This document shows positions 1 to 6,329 of a stretch of DNA of 10,075 nt, piece by piece. The stretch comes from an uncultured Pedobacter sp. (lineage in GTDB: Bacteria; Bacteroidota; Bacteroidia; Sphingobacteriales; Sphingobacteriaceae), in contig CALLKE010000130.1 in assembly GCA_938008555.1 (NCBI GenBank), positions 1-10,075 on the forward strand, given 5' to 3'. Every line of letters starts with the position of its first letter. Position 1 is the first letter of the stretch. A program made the translations under genes and the position numbers. The notes under the pieces are model-generated. The model was not told the origin of the DNA and did not search any database. It saw only the letters and a list, made by a program, of their open reading frames with translations.

Positions 1-48
1 ACGCATACTTTTTTATCCCTGAAAAGAGTCATCATACATTTAGATACA

Positions 49-2364
49 CTACCGCTTTTCTTTCCTTCCATTCATATACCCTTCCAACGAAAGTAAAAAT
101 GCAGGCAACAGAGTCAAATTGAAAATTAAAGCCATCAATAAGGTGATAGAAATGAGCATTCCAAGAGCAGCCGTGCCTCCAAATGAAGAAGCGGCAAAGA
201 TACCAAATCCAAAAAACAGAATTAAGGCGATGTAAATCATACTACGACCTGTTTCTTTTAGCGTGCCCGAAACAATTTGTGTGATAGTTTGCTGAGAGGT
301 ATGTAATTCGTGGCGATATCGGGTTAAAAAATAGATAGTTTGATCAGATGCAATCCCAAAAGCAATACTGAAAATAAGAATAGTAGATGGCTTGAGTGGG
401 ACGCCACAAAAGCCCATGATCCCTGCCGTAATAATCAGCGGAATAATATTGGGTAGTAGTGAAATAAGTATCATTCGGACTCCCCTGAAAAGTGCCCACA
501 TAATCAGGGTGATCAAACCAATTGCGAGCAATAAACTATTGTATAAATTTTTGACAAGGTAATTTGTGCCCTTGATAAAGATGATACTCGACCCCGTTAG
601 TTCAACTTGGTATTTGGAGGAACTAAAAATGGAATCGATGCGTGGTTGAATTTCCTTAATCAACTGATTCATGCGGCTGGAGCCCACATCTTTCATTTGA
701 AAACCTACACGAATAACTTGCTTTTGGGTATCAACCAGGCTTTTGAGCATTGTGTTATTGACTCCAGAGTGAGTCATATAACCTAAAATAAAGCTTTTAT
801 CCATGTCACTAGGAAGTTGATAAAATGTGGGATTCCCGCCATAGAATGCTTGTGAGGAGAACTTCAGAATATCAACAATCGAAATTCCTCGGGAAAACTC
901 AGGATAAGTAGCAATCATGTTTTGCATGTGTTCTACTTTTTTGATGGTCGATAAATTCATGATTCCATTCTTGCGTTTAGTATCAATTGTTATTTCTAAG
1001 GGTAATACGCCATCAAAATTCTTATCAAAGAAAGACATATCCTGGTAAACAGAGTCTTGTTTGGGCAGATCGTCAACTACATATCCATTTACACGAATAC
1101 GTGTGATACCCCAGATAGAAACAGCAATAAGAAGGGCGGTACTCACATAAATCCATTTTCGTTTTGTCTGAACAAGCGTATTTATTTTGCTTAAGAGCGT
1201 ATTTAAAAATTTGCCCTCTAAATGTTTGGTATGTCCTGCATCTGGACTTGGGAGATAGCTGAAAATAACAGGAATTATGCAGAGGCAAATAATCCATGTA
1301 CCCATGATATTGAGGGATGCTACAATTCCAAACTGCATTAGAAGCTCACTTTGGGTAAAAAATAGCACCCCAAAGCCAATAGCTGTGGTCAGGTTCGCAA
1401 TGAAGGTGGTAAGTGCAACTCGTTCGATAACAACTTGCATTGCCTTGAGTTTGTTGGCCTGCTTTTTAAATTCGTGGTGATATGTATTAATGATTAAAAT
1501 ACTGTTTGGTATTCCAATGATCACAATGAGTGGTGGTATTAAACCTGTAAGCATGGTGATGTCATATCCGAACATGCCAAGTGTTCCTAAACTCCAGATT
1601 AAGCCCGCTACAACCAATATGATGGGGAAAATAACCGCGTAAAATGATCGAAAGAAAAATAAAAGAATGAGCGCTGCTACTGTAATAGATAAGGAGGAGA
1701 ATAAAGTGAATTCCTCATAAATCTTTTTGCTTACGACCGTTCTGATATAGGGTAAACCTGAATAATATAGTTTGACATTATTCTTTTCGCTGAAAGCCTT
1801 ACTTTTTTGAAGAATGGTGTTGATAATGGGGATGCGACTAGGAGAATTTAAGACTTGATTGTCAAATGTGATGGCTAATAGAGATGTATTGTTTTTGCTG
1901 TTGAAAATAAGGCCATCATAAAAAGGTAAACGATACATGTGCTGACGTAGGCTGTCCATTTTAGTATCATTTGGAATAGGGGCTGTATTGAGCAGTTTGA
2001 ATACAAACTTGTGATTGACGGTATCTTTACTAAGCTCAGCTAGCTTTCCAACAGAGAGCACTTGTTTGATTCCTTTGATGTGTTGGATTTCATTTGTAAG
2101 TGCTTGCCAGTCATTGAATACACGGTATTTGAAAACAGCATCCGACTGTATTCCCAGAACCATGATATTGCCATCTTCGCCAAATTTCTTTTTGAAATCG
2201 TCGTACTTGATATATGCTAGATCTATTTTAGGTAATATTTTGCCTGCATTGAAAGCGAGCCGTACGCGGCTAGCCTGCCATGTCATCCACGCAGTTAAAA
2301 TAAAAAATAGAGCTAAAACGAAAAGGCGGTTAGCCAATACAAATTTTGAGAACTTCTCCCACAT
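49..2364 (-). CDS. RND superfamily transporter, MMPL/SSD type
   Basis: This 771-residue inner-membrane protein has the duplicated RND layout. One membrane segment lies at about residues 12-30, a periplasmic loop at about 35-215, and a bundle of five segments at about 218-372. The pattern then repeats, with a segment at about 403-421, a second loop to about 605, and five segments at about 608-760. Single-chain proteins of this size belong to the MMPL/HAE3-like branch, which moves hydrophobic molecules such as lipids or hopanoid-like compounds using the proton gradient. The substrate here cannot be told. The second bundle has an acidic residue in the usual place (ASDQ, D674), while the matching first-half segment reads GIPNS around residue 284-288 with no acid. 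No membrane-fusion or TolC-like partner is adjacent. The start at 2364 gives MWEKF followed directly by the first membrane helix. The RND fold is secure; the cargo is unknown. Confidence 0.9.
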   Translation of the reverse strand: MWEKFSKFVLANRLFVLALFFILTAWMTWQASRVRLAFNAGKILPKIDLAYIKYDDFKKKFGEDGNIMVLGIQSDAVFKYRVFNDWQALTNEIQHIKGIKQVLSVGKLAELSKDTVNHKFVFKLLNTAPIPNDTKMDSLRQHMYRLPFYDGLIFNSKNNTSLLAITFDNQVLNSPSRIPIINTILQKSKAFSEKNNVKLYYSGLPYIRTVVSKKIYEEFTLFSSLSITVAALILLFFFRSFYAVIFPIILVVAGLIWSLGTLGMFGYDITMLTGLIPPLIVIIGIPNSILIINTYHHEFKKQANKLKAMQVVIERVALTTFIANLTTAIGFGVLFFTQSELLMQFGIVASLNIMGTWIICLCIIPVIFSYLPSPDAGHTKHLEGKFLNTLLSKINTLVQTKRKWIYVSTALLIAVSIWGITRIRVNGYVVDDLPKQDSVYQDMSFFDKNFDGVLPLEITIDTKRKNGIMNLSTIKKVEHMQNMIATYPEFSRGISIVDILKFSSQAFYGGNPTFYQLPSDMDKSFILGYMTHSGVNNTMLKSLVDTQKQVIRVGFQMKDVGSSRMNQLIKEIQPRIDSIFSSSKYQVELTGSSIIFIKGTNYLVKNLYNSLLLAIGLITLIMWALFRGVRMILISLLPNIIPLIITAGIMGFCGVPLKPSTILIFSIAFGIASDQTIYFLTRYRHELHTSQQTITQIVSGTLKETGRSMIYIALILFFGFGIFAASSFGGTAALGMLISITLLMALIFNLTLLPAFLLSLEGYMNGRKEKR

Positions 2365-2390
2365 GTGAACACAATTGGTTTAGATAGAGC

Positions 2391-2398
2391 CAAAGGTA
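2391..2398 (-). promoter_or_regulatory. Possible -7 box for the RND transporter gene
   Basis: Read on the minus strand this is TACCTTTG, a full match to the Bacteroidota -7 consensus TAnnTTTG, 26 bases before the start codon. No TTTG is present at the usual 19-21 base spacing, so this is a half-supported promoter. Confidence 0.4.
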
Positions 2399-2487
2399 CA
2401 AAACTCGCAAAGTGTTTACTTTAATTTGGTGCTTCTTATTTCTTTCAGTGTTTGAATGTCTCTAGATCAGAATCTACCGGCACTAAA

Positions 2488-2511
2488 TGATGATCGTACA
2501 CTCAATCATCA
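2488..2511. repeat. 7-bp inverted repeat in the RND/recO divergent gap
   Basis: TGATGAT (2488-2494) and ATCATCA (2505-2511) are exact reverse complements separated by 10 bases. The site lies between two divergent genes and no T-run follows, so a terminator is unlikely. It could be an operator for a dimeric regulator, or chance. The rest of the 2365-2630 gap shows only the two promoter-like boxes listed separately. Confidence 0.25.
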
Positions 2512-2595
2512 ATGTTCTGCTTCTAAATAGCTAGTTCCAACGATACCATTTTTGTTGAAAAGCCTTTACATCGGTAGCACTTATGAAAGGTGTTT

Positions 2596-2603
2596 TATAT
2601 TTG
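2596..2603 (+). promoter_or_regulatory. Possible -7 box for recO
   Basis: TATATTTG matches the Bacteroidota -7 consensus TAnnTTTG and ends 27 bases before the recO start codon. A TTTG at the expected -33 spacing is absent. Confidence 0.45.
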
Positions 2604-2630
2604 TCGACTGTAATAACACCCCATTGAATC

Positions 2631-3356
2631 ATGCTACACAAGACACGCGGAATTGTTTTTAAGACGACGGATTATTCCGAAACAAGTGTGATTGTACAAG
2701 TATTCACCGAAAAATTTGGACTTCAATCGTATTTGATTAATGGTGTAAAAAAGCCGAAATCGAAAATCAAGAAGAATATCTTGCAGCCACTCCATTTGCT
2801 AGATATGGTGGTATATCATAAACCCTCAGGCACTATTCAGCGAGTAGCGGAGCTTCGTCCTCAACCGGTTTTTCAAAGTATTCCGTACGATTTGGTGAAG
2901 CGTTCGTTGGTTTTATTTTTGAATGAGATGCTTTATAAATCCATTCGCCAGCAGGAGGCGGACGAGGTTTTATTTGAATTCTTATTTCGATCGATTGAAA
3001 TATTAGATCAGCAGGAAAAAGGCCTTGATCTATTTCATCTGTATTTCCTATTGCGCCTAACTCGTTTTTTAGGTTTCTATCCAGATATGACACGAGCTGA
3101 ATCGGCGAGTTATTTTGATCTGAAGGCTGGATGCTATTGTGCTGAGTTGCCGTTACATCCATGGGCTTTGCAGCTACCGCACACTACGTTATGGACAAAT
3201 CTGCTAAACTCTAGCTTTAGCGACTTGGAAAATCTTCGTATAGCTGCCACAGATCGTCGAATTTTACTCGACCGAATAATTAGCTACTATCAATTGCATC
3301 TGGATAGTTTAGGTCAGATAAAATCGTATGATATTCTAAAAGAGCTAGTTAAGTAA
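2631..3356 (+). CDS. recO: DNA repair protein RecO
   Basis: RecO works with RecF and RecR in the cytoplasm to load RecA onto SSB-coated single-stranded DNA and also anneals complementary strands. The 241-residue product is of normal family length. The N-terminal OB fold covers about residues 1-80, opening with the family signature TRGIVFKTTDYSETS and continuing through a basic KKPKSKIKK stretch (40-48) and LQPLHLLD (51-58). The rest is the helical C-terminal domain, including LYFLLRLTRFLGFYPD (137-152). The four-cysteine zinc site of some RecO proteins is missing: only the C168/C170 pair is present, with no second pair, which is common in this phylum. The gene stands alone, between a divergent transporter and a tRNA gene. 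The start at 2631 is the first ATG and gives the expected N-terminus. No Shine-Dalgarno sequence precedes it. Confidence 0.95.
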   Translation: MLHKTRGIVFKTTDYSETSVIVQVFTEKFGLQSYLINGVKKPKSKIKKNILQPLHLLDMVVYHKPSGTIQRVAELRPQPVFQSIPYDLVKRSLVLFLNEMLYKSIRQQEADEVLFEFLFRSIEILDQQEKGLDLFHLYFLLRLTRFLGFYPDMTRAESASYFDLKAGCYCAELPLHPWALQLPHTTLWTNLLNSSFSDLENLRIAATDRRILLDRIISYYQLHLDSLGQIKSYDILKELVK

Positions 3357-3393
3357 ATGGTGAAAAATAATCATCAAAAAAAAGAAGAATTAT

Positions 3394-3424
3394 TTTGGAT
3401 TATTAATTGTTGATTCTATATTTG
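3394..3424 (+). promoter_or_regulatory. Bacteroidota-type promoter for tRNA-Val
   Basis: A TTTG -33 box (3394-3397) and a TATATTTG -7 box (3417-3424) are separated by 19 bases, matching the consensus TTTG-N19-21-TAnnTTTG of the phylum's primary sigma factor. The -7 box ends 20 bases before the mature tRNA 5' end, so a short leader would be removed by RNase P. It is the best promoter in the window. Confidence 0.75.
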
Positions 3425-3444
3425 CACTCCCAAACGATAACAAC

Positions 3445-3519
3445 GGGGGCTTAGCTCAGCTGGTTCAGAGCATCTGCCTTACAAGCAGAGGGTCACTGGT
3501 TCGAATCCAGTAGCCCCCA
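3445..3519 (+). tRNA. tRNA-Val(UAC)
   Basis: The sequence folds into a complete 75-base cloverleaf. The acceptor stem GGGGGCT (3445-3451) pairs with AGCCCCC (3512-3518). The D stem is GCTC/GAGC (3454-3457 and 3468-3471). The anticodon stem TCTGC/GCAGA encloses loop CTTACAA (3478-3484). The T arm ACTGG-TTCGAAT-CCAGT covers 3495-3511, and the discriminator base is A3519. The anticodon at 3480-3482 is TAC, which reads valine GUA and, through wobble, other GUN codons. The 3' CCA is not encoded and must be added after transcription. Confidence 0.97.
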
Positions 3520-3521
3520 CG

Positions 3522-3560
3522 AAAAACCTACTCCATTTAGTATGAAGTAGGTTTTTTTTT
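3522..3560 (+). terminator. Rho-independent terminator after tRNA-Val
   Basis: The 11-base arm AAAAACCTACT (3522-3532) pairs perfectly with AGTAGGTTTTT (3546-3556) around a 13-base loop. The T-run continues to 3560, giving nine consecutive T residues. This closes the tRNA transcript two bases after its mature 3' end and separates it from the GDPD gene. Confidence 0.88.
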
Positions 3561-3605
3561 GCCCAAAAAATAAATGAAACTTTCTGAATTTAAATAAAGT
3601 CTATC

Positions 3606-4508
3606 ATGAAGCGGATCGGCGTATTTATGCTTTTCTTGACATTGTATGCTTGCAATAAAAGTGTGATTGGTTCCAGAGTAATGGTGATTGCCCATCGGGG
3701 AGGGCAGGTGGAGGCACCCGAGAACACATTGTACGCTTTTGATAAAGTGATTCAGATTGGTGTAGATGGAATCGAGCTGGATGTTCAGTTATCAAAAGAT
3801 CATATTCCTGTAGTGTATCATCCCAAAGAGTTGAGCGCTAAAACAAATGGTAAAGGGTCTGTTAATTCGTTTACCGTTGCTGATCTGAAACGGTTGAATG
3901 TGGGGTACAATTTTACACTAGATGGTCAAAACTATCCGTTTCGTGGGGATAGTAGCGGTTTAGCGATGCCTACACTCGAAGAGGCATTTAGAAATATTCC
4001 GAAGAATATATTCATTATCATCGATTTTAAATCATTACCAGCTGCTCCATTAGTAGATGCGGTGCTTAAAATAGTGGATGCCATGAATGAGTGGGATAGA
4101 GTGCTATTTTACTCAACAAATCATGAGCATATGGATATCCTTGCAAAGGAAAATAGAACTATCCTTTTTGAGCCCAGAGATACAACGCGTCTGCGTCTAT
4201 TACAAATAACCATTAATAACAATTGTTATAAGCCGTTAAAGCACTATCCCTGGATCGGATTTGAGTTGCATCGTACGATGATCATCTCTGAGAAATTTCA
4301 GCTAGGCGAGGGACACACTACATTAGATATGAATCTTTGGAATGAAAAATCCATGCAATGTATGAGGGATGCAAAAGCGAAATGTAAAGTGTCTTTGTTT
4401 GGGATCAATACAAAAGAAGATTACCTATCAGCCAAAAAACTTGGTGTAGATGCCATCTATACAGATTGCCCCGAAAAGATCATGCAGCTGAAAAGAGCAA
4501 AGAACTAG
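3606..4508 (+). CDS. Glycerophosphodiester phosphodiesterase lipoprotein (GDPD family)
   Basis: Family members split glycerophosphodiesters, the deacylated remains of phospholipids, into glycerol 3-phosphate and an alcohol. The 300-residue product begins with a short lipoprotein signal ending in the lipobox LYAC (C16), so it should be anchored to the envelope. The TIM-barrel catalytic motifs follow: HRG at 30-32, APENT at 37-41, the metal pair ELD (E57, D59) and the second histidine H72. Two positions depart from the usual pattern. HP replaces the common HD after H72, and the later acidic-x-Lys strand reads IDFK (about 138-141) where most members have Glu. Activity is likely, but the exact substrate is open. 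The start codon lies 46 bases after the tRNA terminator. No clear promoter box was found between them. The gene converges on the NadR-like kinase gene with four bases between the stop codons. Confidence 0.85.
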   Translation: MKRIGVFMLFLTLYACNKSVIGSRVMVIAHRGGQVEAPENTLYAFDKVIQIGVDGIELDVQLSKDHIPVVYHPKELSAKTNGKGSVNSFTVADLKRLNVGYNFTLDGQNYPFRGDSSGLAMPTLEEAFRNIPKNIFIIIDFKSLPAAPLVDAVLKIVDAMNEWDRVLFYSTNHEHMDILAKENRTILFEPRDTTRLRLLQITINNNCYKPLKHYPWIGFELHRTMIISEKFQLGEGHTTLDMNLWNEKSMQCMRDAKAKCKVSLFGINTKEDYLSAKKLGVDAIYTDCPEKIMQLKRAKN

Positions 4509-4512
4509 CCGT

Positions 4513-5070
4513 TTAATGGTATTGTAGCAGAAGAAAATCATCGATAGCGCGTACGGCATTTTGGAAACGCATTTCTTGGGTGCCAGATATCACGAGGTAT
4601 CGAGCGTTTAATGCTTTCAATTCTTGGTGCCAGACTTTCATGAAGTATTCGCGTTCATGCGGAAAATCTCGTAAAGGATCATCCTCCCAAGGCAGGTCGA
4701 TATTCATCAACAAATAAAAATCGTAGGAATGTTTGGGTAGTTCAAGTAAAACCTCTTCAGGTGATTTTCCAAACATGTGATCACTCCAAATTTTGACAGT
4801 GATAAAAGTAGTATCACAAATGAGAATAGTGTTGGCTTGAGGAAGCAAGCGAGCTTCGAGCTCTAATTGCCCTTTAAACATGTTAATCTCATCTTGCCAG
4901 TTGCAGGGAGCCGTTAGCTTTTCACAATATTCACGGGCGTATTCAGGCACCCAAATAGTATGATAATGTGTAGCCAATTGGGCGGATAGCGTTGATTTTC
5001 CGGTAGACTCTGGTCCCACGATGGCGATCTTTTTAATATGGATGTTGGACTGTTCCTGGCTTTTTTTCAT
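4513..5070 (-). CDS. NadR-like P-loop kinase (probable ribosylnicotinamide kinase)
   Basis: The 185-residue protein is a single AAA_28/NadR-type P-loop domain. A Walker A motif, GPESTGKST (19-27), follows the first strand. The characteristic PEYAREY (42-48) comes next, and a Walker B-like strand ILICDT (82-87) after it. The stretch DLPWEDDPLRD (125-135) is typical of NadR kinase domains, where it forms part of the lid and substrate site. In NadR this domain phosphorylates nicotinamide riboside to NMN. The HTH and NMN adenylyltransferase domains of enterobacterial NadR are absent, so this is a stand-alone kinase with no repressor role. It probably shares a transcript with rsmI, whose stop codon lies nine bases upstream. 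No PnuC transporter gene is visible nearby to support the substrate, so another nucleoside or small molecule is possible. Confidence 0.8.
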   Translation of the reverse strand: MKKSQEQSNIHIKKIAIVGPESTGKSTLSAQLATHYHTIWVPEYAREYCEKLTAPCNWQDEINMFKGQLELEARLLPQANTILICDTTFITVKIWSDHMFGKSPEEVLLELPKHSYDFYLLMNIDLPWEDDPLRDFPHEREYFMKVWHQELKALNARYLVISGTQEMRFQNAVRAIDDFLLLQYH

Positions 5071-5079
5071 GATATATAA

Positions 5080-5751
5080 TTATTTGCCTTGAACACAGAT
5101 CACAAATTCCCCTTTCAGCGTATTGTTTTCAAAGTGTGTCTTTATTTCAGTCAAAGTACCTCGAACGGTTTCTTCAAATAATTTGGTAAGTTCTCGAGAT
5201 ATGGAAGCGGGTCTGTCTGCTCCGAAATAGTGAATGAACTCTTCGAGTGTTTTTAATAATCGATGGGGAGATTCGTAAAAAATGAGTGTCCTTTTTTCAT
5301 CGACTAACTCTTTCAATCGTGTTTGCCGTCCTTTTTTAACGGGTAAAAATCCCTCAAATGTAAATCTATCAGCACTGAGGCCAGAATTGACCAAGGCTGG
5401 TACAAAGGCTGTAGCACCAGGCAAGCACTCTACATTAATTTGGTTTTTTAATACTTCGCGAACGAGCAAAAATCCAGGATCAGATATTGCGGGCGTGCCC
5501 GCATCAGATATTAAGGCAATATTTTGACCTTCTTTTAAAAAGCGTACGATTTCAGTAAGTGCTTTGTGCTCGTTGTGTTGATGATGGGCAAATACCTTTT
5601 TGTCGATGCCAAAATGCTTGAGTAGGGGAGTACTTGTACGTGTATCCTCGGCCAAAATAAGATCGACTTCTTTTAAAATACGTATCGCTCTGAGTGTAAT
5701 ATCCTCTAGGTTACCAATTGGGGTAGGGATGAGGTACAGCTTGCCGTTCAT
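5080..5751 (-). CDS. rsmI: 16S rRNA (cytidine-1402-2'-O)-methyltransferase RsmI
   Basis: RsmI uses S-adenosylmethionine to methylate the 2'-OH of C1402 in the 16S rRNA decoding site, where with RsmH it fine-tunes translation fidelity. The 223-residue sequence has the full tetrapyrrole-methylase-like fold. It opens with LYLIPTPIGNLEDITLRA (5-22) and continues with AEDTRTS (34-40), ISDAGTPAISDPG (81-93), the SAM-site LPGATA (110-115), FEGFLP (132-137), FYESPHR (158-164) and SRELTK (185-190). It stops soon after the core ends, at GEFVICVQGK. The roughly 60-residue C-terminal extension of the E. coli enzyme (about 286 residues) is absent. The start at 5751 places the signature five residues in. 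It leads the minus-strand pair with the downstream kinase gene. Confidence 0.94.
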   Translation of the reverse strand: MNGKLYLIPTPIGNLEDITLRAIRILKEVDLILAEDTRTSTPLLKHFGIDKKVFAHHQHNEHKALTEIVRFLKEGQNIALISDAGTPAISDPGFLLVREVLKNQINVECLPGATAFVPALVNSGLSADRFTFEGFLPVKKGRQTRLKELVDEKRTLIFYESPHRLLKTLEEFIHYFGADRPASISRELTKLFEETVRGTLTEIKTHFENNTLKGEFVICVQGK

Positions 5752-5803
5752 TTTTAATTTGTGTGTATATGGATAGTAGGTTTGTGCCTGTAAACTGGGT
5801 CAC

Positions 5804-5811
5804 CAAAATTA
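5804..5811 (-). promoter_or_regulatory. Possible -7 box for rsmI and the kinase gene
   Basis: On the minus strand this reads TAATTTTG, a full match to TAnnTTTG, 52 bases before the rsmI start. The -33 box is not recognisable. It lies close to the oppositely directed box at 5840-5847. Confidence 0.35.
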
Positions 5812-5839
5812 CGTACAAACCATTACTTATTTTCTAGTG

Positions 5840-5847
5840 TATTTTTG
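5840..5847 (+). promoter_or_regulatory. Possible -7 box for the YaeR-like gene
   Basis: TATTTTTG matches TAnnTTTG and ends 20 bases before the ATG at 5868. No TTTG at -33 is seen at the standard spacing. Confidence 0.4.
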
Positions 5848-5867
5848 CGTCTCAAAACTCCAATAGT

Positions 5868-6257
5868 ATGTTCTCTTTAAATTGTTGCCACCATATTGCT
5901 ATCATTTGCTCTGATTATGAGAAATCGAAGTTTTTTTACGTATCAATTCTGGGCTTTTCTGCTGTGCAAGAAATATATCGAGCAGATAGGGGGTCATATA
6001 AATTAGATCTCGCTTTAAATGGCCAATACTTGATTGAGCTTTTTTCATTTCCAAATCCTCCAAAGCGTATATCACGGCCAGAAGCTACCGGATTACGCCA
6101 TATTGCTTTTGAGGTGGATAGTCTGGATCAAGTATTACATTTTTTGAATGAGAAAGATGTACGGGCTGAGCCAATTCGTATTGACGAAATGACGGGTAAG
6201 CGATTCACTTTTATTGCTGATCCAGATGATCTGCCAATCGAACTTTATGAGAAATAG
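5868..6257 (+). CDS. yaeR: VOC family metalloprotein, YaeR/GloA2-like
   Basis: This 129-residue single-domain member of the vicinal oxygen chelate superfamily has the same length as E. coli YaeR and resembles it along the whole sequence as I recall it, notably in LALNGQYLIELFSFP (48-62), SRPEATGLRHIAF (69-81) and KRFTFIADPDDLPIELYEK at the end. The four expected metal ligands are visible: H9 in HHIAI, E57 in IELF, H78 in LRHIAF and E125 in IELYEK. That set is the glyoxalase I pattern, so a divalent metal and a glyoxalase-like or related lyase reaction are plausible. The true substrate of YaeR proteins is not settled. It is cytoplasmic, with no signal peptide. serS begins 72 bases downstream, with a promoter-like box between them, so the two may be only partly co-transcribed. 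Confidence 0.9.
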   Translation: MFSLNCCHHIAIICSDYEKSKFFYVSILGFSAVQEIYRADRGSYKLDLALNGQYLIELFSFPNPPKRISRPEATGLRHIAFEVDSLDQVLHFLNEKDVRAEPIRIDEMTGKRFTFIADPDDLPIELYEK

Positions 6258-6301
6258 GCTATAAAATCCGATTGATTGTTAAATCCAGCAAATTCAAACC
6301 T

Positions 6302-6309
6302 TATCTTTG
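6302..6309 (+). promoter_or_regulatory. Possible -7 box for serS
   Basis: TATCTTTG fits TAnnTTTG and ends 20 bases before the serS ATG. The nearest -33 candidate is ATTG at 6275-6278 with a 23-base spacer, longer than normal. The purine-rich GAAAGAAAAG before the ATG may help ribosome binding. Confidence 0.4.
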
Positions 6310-6329
6310 TCAAAAATTAGAAAGAAAAG

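Noticed and set aside
8..26. CTTTT/AAAAG hairpin after the RND gene as a terminator
   Set aside because: The stem is only five A/T-dominated pairs, and on the minus strand no U-run follows it. Bases 1-48 otherwise show nothing.
2015..2368. Open frame on the plus strand opposite the RND gene start
   Set aside because: It is antisense to a clearly coding region, has no recognisable motif and no promoter or start context of its own.
3445..3519. tRNA-Val gene as an integration site for a mobile element
   Set aside because: No integrase gene and no repeated copy of the tRNA 3' end appear in the window. The gene has its own promoter and terminator and ordinary neighbours.
4505..4515. Shared terminator between the GDPD gene and the NadR-like kinase gene
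   Set aside because: Only four bases separate the stop codons, and no inverted repeat or T-run is visible in or around them. Any termination signal would have to lie within the opposite gene.
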